Assembly: GCA_963675945.1 (NCBI GenBank)
Contig: OY780932.1
Location: 2,356,001-2,420,000 of the forward strand
Length of the DNA stretch: 64,000 nucleotides
Source: G963556115 sp963675945
GTDB taxonomy: Bacteria; Planctomycetota; SZUA-567
Direction of reading: 5' to 3'
Part shown: positions 35,068 through 43,087 of the stretch, in pieces
Numbering within the stretch: position 1 is the stretch's first letter
Layout: each line of letters opens with the position of its first letter
The notes under the pieces: generated by a model
What the model was told of the DNA's origin: nothing
Database searches by the model: none
Seen by the model: only the letters and a program-made list of their open reading frames with translations
Program-made: the position numbers and the translations under genes

Positions 35068-35847
35068 TTATAATCCTCTCAAGCTTTTGAGAAATTCAAC
35101 CCGGTCATCCGCCCGGACAATACTCTCTCCCACCAGGAATGAGTGTATCTTTTCTCTGGGGTAGAGGGCGATATCAGCGTAGGAAAAGATGCCGCTGGCA
35201 GCAACGATTAGCTGATCCTCGCGGAGCTTTGTCGCCAAATTCAAGGCGTTGTCCAAATCGGTAGTGAAAGAGCTTAGATCGCGGTTGTTGATGCCGATTA
35301 TCCGTGCTCCGCTGCCTTCGATCTTCTCCAGATCGTCCTCGGAGTGTATCTCGACAAGGGCGTCGATAGCCAGCGCCTGAGTAAGAGCAATGAGATCGGC
35401 GAGGAGCTCTTTGTCTAGAATTCTGGCGATGAGTAGAATCGCGTCGGCGTGGTTGGCACTCGCTTCATACACCTGATATGGATCTATGATAAAATCTTTG
35501 CGCAGAACCGGAAGGTTACAGGCGGCGCGAGCGGCGCGAAGATCCTCCAGTGATCCCTTGAAGAAGTCTTTCTCGGTAAGGACTGAGATAGCGGCGGCTC
35601 CGCCTGCGGCGTAGAGGCTGGCCATCTCAGCCGGTACTAGATCTGGTTGAATATCCCCCTTACTCGGGGAGGCGCGTTTGATCTCAGCAATAATATTTAT
35701 CCCGTCGTTCTGCAGGGCAGTATAGAAGGAGCGATAATCTTCTCGGTCGCCACAGGCAACGCGGAGTGCGATCTCGCTTACTACGCTTTTATGCTCGGCA
35801 ATCTCGCTGCGTTTGCATTCGAGGATTTTTTCTAGAAAATCTGACAT
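35068..35847 (-). CDS. trpC: Indole-3-glycerol phosphate synthase
   Basis: This 259-residue monofunctional TrpC barrel closes the indole ring. Signature elements are IIAEIKRASPSKG (catalytic Lys), VLTEKDFFKG, LRKDFIIDPYQVYE (catalytic Lys), and ARIIGINNRDLSSF. The start (ATG) overlaps the trpD stop by one base (TAATG). Confidence 0.96.
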   Translation of the reverse strand: MSDFLEKILECKRSEIAEHKSVVSEIALRVACGDREDYRSFYTALQNDGINIIAEIKRASPSKGDIQPDLVPAEMASLYAAGGAAAISVLTEKDFFKGSLEDLRAARAACNLPVLRKDFIIDPYQVYEASANHADAILLIARILDKELLADLIALTQALAIDALVEIHSEDDLEKIEGSGARIIGINNRDLSSFTTDLDNALNLATKLREDQLIVAASGIFSYADIALYPREKIHSFLVGESIVRADDRVEFLKSLRGL

Positions 35848-36863
35848 TAGTTCTCCTGCGTAAATTTGACCAAGGCGGCGAGTTTGGCGGCGGCGCGGCC
35901 GGAATCGATGGATTCTTCAGCCAATTTGATGCCCTCACGGAGATTATCCACCTTGTCGGCAGTGAGTAGGGCTGCGGCGCTGTTGAGGAGGATAATATTG
36001 CGCTTGCCGCCGCGGATACTGCCGTCAAAGATGCCGTTGATAATAGCAGCATTCTCCACGCTGTCACCACCTTTCAGTTCAGCAAGCTCGCAACACTGAT
36101 CGAAGAAGTTCTCGGGATCTATCTCGTAGGTCTTGAGCGCATTATTGTTGAGCTCGGTGACGCGGGTGCGGGTAGTGACGGTTATTTCGTCCATACTGTC
36201 ATGGCCGTGAACGACCAGTGCGTGTCTGGCCCCGAGGAGTTTGAGCGCGTGGGCAAACATTTCGGTAAGCTCAGGGGCGTATACTCCGAGAAGGATGTTT
36301 GACGCGCCGGCCGGGTTGGTGAGCGGCCCTAGGAGATTGAAGATACTCCGGACACCCAGCCCTTTACGCACGGGAGCGGCGTATTTCATGGCACCGTGGT
36401 ATTTGGGGGCGAAGAGAAAACCGATACCGATCTCGTTGACCGCTTCTTCAACAATCTCCGGATCAAGGTCGAGATTGACCCCTAGACTCTCCAGCACATC
36501 GGCACTGCCGCATTTGCTTGAGACCGAGCGGTTGCCGTGCTTGGCGACTACTACGCCGCAACCGGCGACGACAAAGGCGGTAGTCGTTGAGATGTTGAAG
36601 GTGTGCAGCTCATCACCGCCGGTTCCGACAATATCTACTACCGGCGAACCCGTGACCTGGAGGCGTTTAGCCTTACCGCGCATGGCACTGGCGGCACCGG
36701 CGAGCTCTTCGAAGGTCTCACCCTTGGTTGAGAGAGCGGTCAGCATTCCGGCCATCTGGATGTCGCTGACTTTGCCCGAGAGTATCTCATCCAGTACCTC
36801 TGCTGCTTCACTCTGGCTGAGATCTTCGCGTCGGATAACCTTTCTTAGTAGATTGCTGAACAT
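35847..36863 (-). CDS. trpD: Anthranilate phosphoribosyltransferase
   Basis: 338 residues. It joins anthranilate to PRPP. The PRPP loop is DIVGTGGDELHTF, followed by AKHGNRSVSSKCGSADVLE and the anthranilate-site Arg region AAPVRKGLGVRSIFN. It is a separate enzyme, not fused to TrpG. I set the start at the second ATG (36863) because GGAGAGG lies about eight bases upstream; the ATG two codons earlier is too close. Confidence 0.95.
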   Translation of the reverse strand: MFSNLLRKVIRREDLSQSEAAEVLDEILSGKVSDIQMAGMLTALSTKGETFEELAGAASAMRGKAKRLQVTGSPVVDIVGTGGDELHTFNISTTTAFVVAGCGVVVAKHGNRSVSSKCGSADVLESLGVNLDLDPEIVEEAVNEIGIGFLFAPKYHGAMKYAAPVRKGLGVRSIFNLLGPLTNPAGASNILLGVYAPELTEMFAHALKLLGARHALVVHGHDSMDEITVTTRTRVTELNNNALKTYEIDPENFFDQCCELAELKGGDSVENAAIINGIFDGSIRGGKRNIILLNSAAALLTADKVDNLREGIKLAEESIDSGRAAAKLAALVKFTQEN

Positions 36864-36865
36864 AA

Positions 36866-37450
36866 TCATTCCTCTCCTTTGATCTGGTTTAAAAAGTTTC
36901 TGAGCAGTCTCTTGCCGGTTGTGGTCATGATCGACTCAGGGTGGAATTGTATACTTTCAATGCAGTACTTGTTATGTCTGATACCCATTATCTCCCCGTC
37001 ATCGGTCTCGGCGGTAATGGTGAAACAAGCGGGAAGGCTTTTGCGTTCAATTGCCAGCGAGTGATAACGCATGGCCTTGATTGGTTTGTTAATTCCGGCA
37101 AAGAGCCCTTTGCCATCATTTTTGACCAGTGATACCTTGCCGTGCATTACCGACTTGGCATGGACGATTCGGCCGCCGAAGGCCTGACCTATGGTCTGGT
37201 GCCCGAGACAGACTCCTAGTATTGGTACTCTGCCGGCGAAGTGTTTGACGGCGGCGAGGGAGATTCCGGCATTATCCGGGTTACTCGGTCCGGGGGAGAT
37301 TACTATTCCCGCAGGGGTGAGTTTATCCAGTTCCTCAAGGCTTACCTGGTCATTGCGTTTGACCACAACCTCGGATTCGGTATCGAGCATCCGCAGGTAC
37401 TGTACTAGGTTATAGGTGAATGAGTCGTAATTATCTATCATTAATATCAT
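36866..37450 (-). CDS. trpG: Anthranilate synthase component II (glutamine amidotransferase)
   Basis: 194 residues. It supplies ammonia to TrpE and may also serve PabB. The nucleophile is in ILGVCLGHQTIGQAFGG (Cys near 79) and the His/Glu pair in IQFHPESIMT. The N-terminus is MILMIDNYDSFTYNLVQYL, the standard start. It overlaps trpE by 4 bases (ATGA). Confidence 0.96.
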   Translation of the reverse strand: MILMIDNYDSFTYNLVQYLRMLDTESEVVVKRNDQVSLEELDKLTPAGIVISPGPSNPDNAGISLAAVKHFAGRVPILGVCLGHQTIGQAFGGRIVHAKSVMHGKVSLVKNDGKGLFAGINKPIKAMRYHSLAIERKSLPACFTITAETDDGEIMGIRHNKYCIESIQFHPESIMTTTGKRLLRNFLNQIKGEE

Positions 37451-38970
37451 CTTATTTTCTCCTCAATCTCGCGGCTCAGGTTATTGGATGTCTTGAGCAT
37501 CTGGAGTGCTTTATTGACACTTCCGGCTTTGTTGACCGATTCCTGACGCTCTTTTTCGGGGTCTGAATCATAGACGATGCCGCCTCCGGCTATTGCGGTG
37601 AGAATCCCGTTCTCTACCGCGGCAGTACGGATGGCGATAGCAAAGTCCATATTGCCCTTGAAGCTGATATAACCTACCGCTCCGCCGTAGAAGTCACGCG
37701 GGAAGTCTTCCAGTTCGGAGATGATCTCCATTGCTCGTACTTTCGGCGCTCCCGAAAGGGTGCCGGCAGGGAAGGTGGCGGCGAAGAGATCGAAGGCGTC
37801 GTACTCGTCGGCGATATTACACTCGACATTAGAGACGATATGCATAACATGTGAGTAGCGCTCAATAAACATCAGATCTGTTACCTGGACGGTACCAGTG
37901 ACGGCGACTCGACCCAGATCGTTTCTGCCCAGGTCTACCAGCATCAGGTGTTCGGCTCGCTCTTTCTCGTCCTGGAGCAGCTCATCAGCGAGAGCTCTGT
38001 CCTCCTGTTCGGTAATGCCACGGGGTCTGGTGCCGGCGATGGGGCGTACCGTCGCTTTGCCGTTTTTGAGTTTAACCAGGGTCTCTGGGGAACTGCCGAT
38101 AATCTGCTTGTGATCAAAACTGAGGAAATACATATAAGGAGAAGGGTTGATATAGCGTTGAGCGCGGTAGAGGCCGATGAGATCGTCGGGAGCTTTGCAG
38201 GTGAATTTCTGGGCAATAACCGCTTGGATGATCTCACCGTCAAGAATAAGCTGCCTGGTCTTACTGACTTTGTCGCGGTACTCCTCTTCTGGTATTAGCG
38301 CTTTGAGAGTGTCATTGAAGCTATTCAGCCCCTCGATGTCGGGAAGGCTGATAGGTGACTCAATGAACTTGATCAACTCCCGGATTCTCTGTTTTGATTC
38401 TTGGAATTGTTTTTCGGCTTCAGCGTCTCTGCTGAAGTTGAATACCAGTACCATCAGGCTGTTCTTCAGGTTGTCAAAGACCAGCATCTCCTTGGGGATG
38501 ACAAAACGCGCTAGCGGGGTGTCCTTGGGCAGTTTGTTGGGAATCTTTGGTTCAAAGAAGCTGACTGCTTCAAAGGTAAAGTATCCGATCAGTCCACCCC
38601 AGACCGAAGGGAGTTCGGGGAGTTCTGCCGGTTTGAAGTTTGAGATATAATCACGGAGTATATTCAGAGGGTTGCCGTGATGCGGGAGCTGCTCGGTATT
38701 ATTCTCGGTCTCAATCTCTACATACTCGGCGTAGAGGCGAATCATGGCATAGGCACCGATACCCAGGAAACTGTGGCGTCCCCAGCGCTCTCCACCTTCA
38801 ACAGATTCAAGCAGGAATATTGGTTGCTCAGGGTCATGGTGGAAGAATTTGCGCAGCAGTGATACCGGGGTCTCGGAGTCGGCAAGGAGCTCCTCACAGA
38901 CCGGTACCACTCCGTGTGCTTCACGCAGTCGGATGAAGTCTTCCTGAGTTGGGTACGCGCTTAAAAACAT
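37447..38970 (-). CDS. trpE: Anthranilate synthase component I
   Basis: The 507-residue enzyme turns chorismate into anthranilate. The N-terminal part carries the LLES tryptophan-feedback motif (PIFLLESVEGGERWGR), so Trp inhibition is likely. The catalytic part has IIGSSPETLVK, PIAGTRPRG, RNDLGRV, ERYSHVMHIVSNV, FPAGTLSGAPKVRAMEII and YGGAVGYISF. AAGGA precedes the ATG. It is the first structural gene of the operon trpEGDCFBA-aroF-pheA-tyrA and lies 43 bases after the attenuator terminator. Confidence 0.97.
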   Translation of the reverse strand: MFLSAYPTQEDFIRLREAHGVVPVCEELLADSETPVSLLRKFFHHDPEQPIFLLESVEGGERWGRHSFLGIGAYAMIRLYAEYVEIETENNTEQLPHHGNPLNILRDYISNFKPAELPELPSVWGGLIGYFTFEAVSFFEPKIPNKLPKDTPLARFVIPKEMLVFDNLKNSLMVLVFNFSRDAEAEKQFQESKQRIRELIKFIESPISLPDIEGLNSFNDTLKALIPEEEYRDKVSKTRQLILDGEIIQAVIAQKFTCKAPDDLIGLYRAQRYINPSPYMYFLSFDHKQIIGSSPETLVKLKNGKATVRPIAGTRPRGITEQEDRALADELLQDEKERAEHLMLVDLGRNDLGRVAVTGTVQVTDLMFIERYSHVMHIVSNVECNIADEYDAFDLFAATFPAGTLSGAPKVRAMEIISELEDFPRDFYGGAVGYISFKGNMDFAIAIRTAAVENGILTAIAGGGIVYDSDPEKERQESVNKAGSVNKALQMLKTSNNLSREIEEKIR

Positions 38971-39013
38971 GGGTTGATTCCTTCAAAAATATGGGTTAAG
39001 CAATAATGAATGC

Positions 39014-39047
39014 AAAAAAAACAGACCGATCTTTTCGCGGTCTGTTT
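39014..39047 (-). terminator. Attenuator terminator of the aromatic operon
   Basis: On the minus strand AAACAGACCG (39047-39038) pairs with CGGTCTGTTT (39028-39019) over a 9-base loop, followed by a run of T residues ending at 39014. It lies between the leader peptide and trpE. The 5' arm can instead pair with CGGTTGTTT in the leader peptide codons, which makes it an attenuator rather than a simple end. Confidence 0.88.
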
Positions 39048-39110
39048 CAAGCTTCTCATCTCAGGCCGCAAGTCTAGTTTAACTCACGCCTGTCTGTCAT
39101 CATACTCTGA

Positions 39111-39203
39111 TTACAACAAACAACCGCTCGTCTTCTGGTAATACCAGAAACGCCAAGAATAGCTAAAGCTAAAGAAATAATCGGCTAATTGATGGTTAAT
39201 CAC
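39111..39203 (-). CDS. trpL: Aromatic leader peptide (attenuation control)
   Basis: A 30-codon frame starts with GTG, has AAGG eight bases upstream, and ends TAA. Residues 9-22 read YFFSFSYSWRFWYY: ten aromatic residues in fourteen, being 2 Trp, 4 Phe and 4 Tyr. The final codons (Ser-Gly-Cys-Leu-Leu) contain the antiterminator strand CGGTTGTTT (minus strand, near 39129-39121). Stalling at any of the aromatic codons would free this strand to pair with the terminator arm; finishing the peptide would cover it. The gene name is by position and role; the sequence itself matches no described TrpL. Confidence 0.85.
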   Translation of the reverse strand: MINHQLADYFFSFSYSWRFWYYQKTSGCLL

Positions 39204-39236
39204 GGTTGAAACCTTGTCTATTAAAAATAAGATATT

Positions 39237-39268
39237 ATTATACTAGTGATTCTTCGACGCTATGTCAA
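39237..39268 (-). promoter_or_regulatory. Promoter of the aromatic amino acid operon
   Basis: A perfect -35 box TTGACA (minus strand, 39268-39263) is followed after 17 bases by TAGTAT (39245-39240), or after 20 bases by TATAAT (39242-39237). Transcription would begin near 39231, about 28 bases before the leader peptide start codon. The promoter lies 27 bases beyond the end of the upstream LacI-like gene. Confidence 0.75.
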
Positions 39269-39294
39269 GGTAAAAACTGGATAATTTTATTAGT

Positions 39295-40197
39295 TTATTG
39301 CTGTGTTCGCTGTGAACTGGAGCGAATTATTAATTCTGAGGGAACCGTTAACTGGGTCTTAGGGTGTTGAGGATTCAGCAGAATCTCTACCATAAGGTCG
39401 ATTGCCTTGAGGGCAATTTTGGGGAAGTTTTGCTCTATTGAGGTGACATCAAGGCATTGGGCAGTCGGCGTATTGTCTATCGAAGTGAGAAGAAGGTCAT
39501 GGGGAATGGAGATCCCGGCATCTATACAGCGTTTGTAGAGCAGACCCATCAGAAAGTCGGTAGCGGTAAAGATGCCGTCGAATTTGCGCAGGTTTTGTAT
39601 GATCGTCTCACTATACGCGGTGAAGCTCGGCCTTCCCGGTTGATCAGGTATACAGATAGGCTCGAAGACTGAAAGATTGTTCTCCAGAAGTATATTACGA
39701 TAAGACATATAGCGCTGCTGAACATAGACGGTATGATTGGTTTTGTCGCCAATGACAAAGCCGATTCGTTTTGCGCCTTCCGCAACCATATGTTTTATTG
39801 CCAGGGAGGTAGCATCTATCGGGGTGCATACCTCATTGAACTGCCCTTGATAGATATCAGAGACGTGGGGTACGAGAATAAACGGGATACCCTTCGCATC
39901 AAGGTATTTGGCTGCATGCTGATCAAAATTGGTGCTTGGCCAGATAATGAATCCGGCGATATCGTGGGTCTCAACTGCATTCTTGATTACTTCTTGCTCG
40001 CTATACGAGTCATTGGCGTAGTCGGTATTGAAGACTATCAAGTTGTATTTTCCTGCCCGGGAAGATATGCTCTCGCAAAGTATAGGGTGCAAATTATTAC
40101 TGGTAAGATCGATAAAACTCAGACCGATCTTCTTGCCTATCAGTTCGGGGTGTCCTTCTAGGAGTAATGAAATCGCTTTATCTTCGAGTATGGTCAT
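39295..40197 (-). CDS. LacI/PBP1-like ligand-binding protein without a DNA-binding domain
   Basis: 300 residues. The whole chain is a periplasmic-binding-protein type I (LacI sensor) fold: KIGLSFIDLTSNN at the start, HDIAGFIIWPST, a central KHMVAEGAKRIGFVIG, GIFTATDFLMGLLYK and a C-terminal LLLTSIDNTPTAQCLDVTSIEQN. The helix-turn-helix expected at residues 1-50 is absent, and AAAGGAAG directly before the ATG shows that the start is genuine. No signal peptide is present, so it is cytosolic. It ends 27 bases before the -35 box of the aromatic operon and is read in the same direction. It could be a sensor acting through a partner; the ligand is unknown. Confidence 0.8.
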   Translation of the reverse strand: MTILEDKAISLLLEGHPELIGKKIGLSFIDLTSNNLHPILCESISSRAGKYNLIVFNTDYANDSYSEQEVIKNAVETHDIAGFIIWPSTNFDQHAAKYLDAKGIPFILVPHVSDIYQGQFNEVCTPIDATSLAIKHMVAEGAKRIGFVIGDKTNHTVYVQQRYMSYRNILLENNLSVFEPICIPDQPGRPSFTAYSETIIQNLRKFDGIFTATDFLMGLLYKRCIDAGISIPHDLLLTSIDNTPTAQCLDVTSIEQNFPKIALKAIDLMVEILLNPQHPKTQLTVPSELIIRSSSQRTQQ

Positions 40198-40428
40198 CTT
40201 CTTCCTTTATAGGATTATTTTCAAGACCGCTAAGTTAAGATTAATCTATATTAATGATTATATATTTTTTGATAGGTTTGACAAGAAGAATCAAGGCGTT
40301 TGCAGTATTTCGCAACTGACTTGAAAGGATATTTTTAAGGTGGATTTGTTTTTTTACTCAAGAAGTGTTCTTCCTTCGTCCGATAAAAGTTGTGTAAGGT
40401 TATTTATGGTATCAATGGAGAATTGATT

Positions 40429-40971
40429 ATGAGTAATTCATATAGAGATCGAGCCGGGGGGAGTTATAGTGTCGGGGTGCATGATTATTATCTTAAGCCT
40501 GGGCATATACTACTCAACCAGGAGGATACAATTGTTAAGACGACTCTTGGAAATTCTGTAGCAGTGGTTATTTATGATAAATTAAATAAGATTGGCGGTA
40601 TGACGCATTTTATCAAGCCGGCGACCAGAAATCGGCGGAATGCGACAGCGCAGTTTGGAAATGTGGCGGTGGCGACTCTGTGCAGGATGATACGTGCGGT
40701 CGGGGCGCGGAGTGAAAATCTGGTGGCACAGATTATCGGCGGCGCGGCGAATTCGCGGGTTCGGGACAGTGGACTCGGGAGGAAGAATGTCGAGGTGGCC
40801 AGGGAGATACTCTTCAAGTTTGGTATTCCGGTGATTAGTCAAGATACCGGAGGATTACTTGGCAGGAAGGTGATATATCATAGCGGAACAAATGAGCTGG
40901 TGGTCTATAAGGTTGATCGGGCCAAGGAGTATGAGTGGTTCAAGCCTAAGGACAATTTGATGTATGCGTGA
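40429..40971 (+). CDS. CheD-family protein lacking the catalytic Cys
   Basis: 180 residues. CheD deamidates receptor glutamines in chemotaxis. The core reads TTLGNSVAVVIYDKLNKIGG, followed by MTHFIKPA; family members have GSCVAV and GGMxHF. The His is kept, but the nucleophilic Cys is replaced by Ser (TCT, one base from TGT). The C-terminal part keeps QIIGGAANSR, GRKNVEVAREIL and DTGGLLGRKVIYHSGTNE. No other chemotaxis gene is in the window. GGAG lies eight bases before the ATG. It may be an inactive binding protein or a Ser variant. Confidence 0.85.
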   Translation: MSNSYRDRAGGSYSVGVHDYYLKPGHILLNQEDTIVKTTLGNSVAVVIYDKLNKIGGMTHFIKPATRNRRNATAQFGNVAVATLCRMIRAVGARSENLVAQIIGGAANSRVRDSGLGRKNVEVAREILFKFGIPVISQDTGGLLGRKVIYHSGTNELVVYKVDRAKEYEWFKPKDNLMYA

Positions 40972-41007
40972 TAGCCATTGTCCAGTATAAAGAAGCTCCT
41001 CAAACAG

Positions 41008-41034
41008 TATGCACTATTTTTTTGTGCATATTTT
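41008..41034 (+). terminator. Intrinsic terminator after cheD-like gene
   Basis: TATGCAC (41008-41014) pairs with GTGCATA (41024-41030), followed by TTTT. The loop is nine bases and T-rich. It would also work in reverse as the A/T-rich loop is flanked by AT sequence, near the convergent rnhA end. Confidence 0.65.
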
Positions 41035-41144
41035 ATTGGTCGCCGGACACCGGTCAGCAGAACTGAATCTTCTTTATAAAAGAAACAAACGCGTGCTTTA
41101 ATTTTTCTATTATTATATTACTCGCGCGTCGGCGCAGAAGCGCC

Positions 41145-41591
41145 TCAGTCTGCAATACTCTCTCTGGCGGCTACCGCCAGCGCGTCACAGCGTTCATTCT
41201 CCGGGTGTCCGGCGTGTCCTCTGACCCATTCCCAATCTACCCGGTGCGGCTTCAGAGCCTTGAGCATACGTTCCCAGAGATCCTGGTTTTTTACCGGTTT
41301 TTTGCCGGCGGTCTTCCAGTCGCGCTTGATCCAGCCTGAGATCCAGTCTTTTCTGAAAGCATCACAGACATAGCGGCTATCAGTAATCACCGTTACCCGG
41401 CAGGGCTCGCGCAGGAGTTCAAGAGCATTTATTACCCCGAGCATCTCCATTCGGTTGTTGGTGGTCTGCAGCTCGGCTCCGCTCAACTCCTTCTCCGCTC
41501 GGGGTTCATCACACTGGAGGATTGCACCCCAGCCACCGGGACCGGGATTGCCGCTGCAGGCTCCGTCACTATATATTCTTACCGTCTTCAT
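41145..41591 (-). CDS. rnhA: Ribonuclease HI
   Basis: 148 residues. It removes RNA from RNA/DNA hybrids. The four acidic residues are in IYSDGACSGNPG (Asp), NNRMEMLGVINAL (Glu), VITDSRYVCD (Asp) and NERCDALAVAA (Asp), with the loop WVRGHAGHPENE before the last. GAWGAIL-like GGWGAILQ and KPVKNQDLWERML are standard for bacterial RNase HI. Confidence 0.96.
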   Translation of the reverse strand: MKTVRIYSDGACSGNPGPGGWGAILQCDEPRAEKELSGAELQTTNNRMEMLGVINALELLREPCRVTVITDSRYVCDAFRKDWISGWIKRDWKTAGKKPVKNQDLWERMLKALKPHRVDWEWVRGHAGHPENERCDALAVAARESIAD

Positions 41592-41711
41592 TTTCTCATC
41601 TTTCTAGTTATTCTTTTTACATATTTCCTCTTACGCCGGTGTGAGTGAATCAGTATTATATAGTTATACGATAAAGATTGCAACGGGGTTCTCTCTCCAA
41701 AGGAAGTGGGT

Positions 41712-43085
41712 ATGGCAAAGCGTAAGAGTATTTATGTCTGTAGCGAGTGCGGGCACAAGGCCAAAAACTGGATGGGTAAGTGTCCGTCCTGTAATCAGTG
41801 GGATACGATGGTCGAGGAACTACAGAGCAGTGAAGAGAGTATCGGCAGTCGGGCGGTGCGTACCGCCAAGAGTAGCGGGAGTATTCAGATATCCCAGGTT
41901 GAGGCAGAGGACGGGGTCAGGCTGGGTACCGGGGTCAAGGAACTCGACTGCATACTCGGTGGCGGTCTGGTGCGCGGAGCGGCGGTACTCATTGGTGGCG
42001 AGCCGGGAGTGGGTAAGTCTACGCTCCTGATGCAGGCGGCAAATTGGCTGGCGGAGGCTGCGGGTACGGTACTTTACATTACCGCTGAGGAATCGCTTAT
42101 TCAACTCAAGCTCAGAGCCGAGAGGCTCGGAACTCTTGCCTCTAATCTCAAAGTGCTGGCAGAGAATAATATCGAGATTATTCAGAAGGTGATTGCGGAT
42201 GAGCAGCCGGAGGTGGTGATACTTGATTCGATTCAGATGGTCTACTGGGAGGTTATCGGTTCGGCTCCGGGTTCGGTAGGGCAGGTTCGAGAGTGTGCGG
42301 CGACGTTGGTGGCGCAGGCTAAGAGATTCAATATTCCGATTCTGATTGTCGGGCATGTCACCAAGGAAGGGAGTATCGCCGGCCCCAAGGTTCTGGAGCA
42401 TATTGTGGATGTGGTACTCCAGTTTGAGGGGGATAAATTTCATACGGCGCGTATTCTTCGGGCGATAAAAAATCGGTATGGAGCGGTAAATGAGATCGGG
42501 GTTTTTGAGATGGGGGCAGGTGGGCTGACCCCGGTGGCGGATGCGTCCAAGCTCTTTCTCTCCGGGCGTGAAAGTGGGAGTAGCGGTTCGGTTGTGACTG
42601 CGGCACTGGAAGGGTCGCGACCGTTTCTGGTAGAGGTGCAGGCTTTGGTAACCGACGGATATCCGGGAAATGCCAAGAGGCAGGTCAGTGGAGCGGATAG
42701 AACCAGAGCACAGATGATACTCGCTGTGCTGGAGAAGCGTGCGGAGATCAGCCTCTATGATAAGGATGTCTTTCTCAATGTGGTTAGTGGCGCGAGTCTG
42801 GGGGATACCGGAAGTGATCTGGCAATTGCGCTTGCGATTGTATCGAGTCTGTTGAATGAGAATTTTGACCGTGAGATTGTGGTTATCGGTGAACTGGGGC
42901 TTGGAGGCGAGGTACGCAATGTCGCTCAACTCGAACCCCGCCTCAAAGAAGCTGAGCGCTTGGGTTTTAAAGCTGCGGTAGTACCGAGACTGCGCAAGAA
43001 GCCTCAAACCAAAATAAGACTGATTCCAGTGGACTCAATCGATATCGCCTTGCAGGAGTTACGGCATTTTAAGCAGGAAGGGTAG
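41712..43085 (+). CDS. radA: DNA repair protein RadA
   Basis: 457 residues. RadA is a RecA-like motor that drives branch migration in recombination. An N-terminal C4 zinc finger (YVCSECGH and CPSCNQW) is followed by a RecA core with Walker A GGEPGVGKSTLL, Walker B VVILDSIQMVYW, and the RadA motif KNRYGAVNE. A Lon-protease-like C-terminal domain follows (about 290-455). The ATG has AAGGAAG upstream. It heads a radA-dinB-ruvX group with very tight spacing. Confidence 0.96.
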   Translation: MAKRKSIYVCSECGHKAKNWMGKCPSCNQWDTMVEELQSSEESIGSRAVRTAKSSGSIQISQVEAEDGVRLGTGVKELDCILGGGLVRGAAVLIGGEPGVGKSTLLMQAANWLAEAAGTVLYITAEESLIQLKLRAERLGTLASNLKVLAENNIEIIQKVIADEQPEVVILDSIQMVYWEVIGSAPGSVGQVRECAATLVAQAKRFNIPILIVGHVTKEGSIAGPKVLEHIVDVVLQFEGDKFHTARILRAIKNRYGAVNEIGVFEMGAGGLTPVADASKLFLSGRESGSSGSVVTAALEGSRPFLVEVQALVTDGYPGNAKRQVSGADRTRAQMILAVLEKRAEISLYDKDVFLNVVSGASLGDTGSDLAIALAIVSSLLNENFDREIVVIGELGLGGEVRNVAQLEPRLKEAERLGFKAAVVPRLRKKPQTKIRLIPVDSIDIALQELRHFKQEG

Positions 43086-43087
43086 AG

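Noticed and set aside
41820..43007. A 395-codon frame on the minus strand
   Set aside because: It lies wholly antisense to radA, whose motifs and start are certain; long antisense frames are common in such GC contexts.
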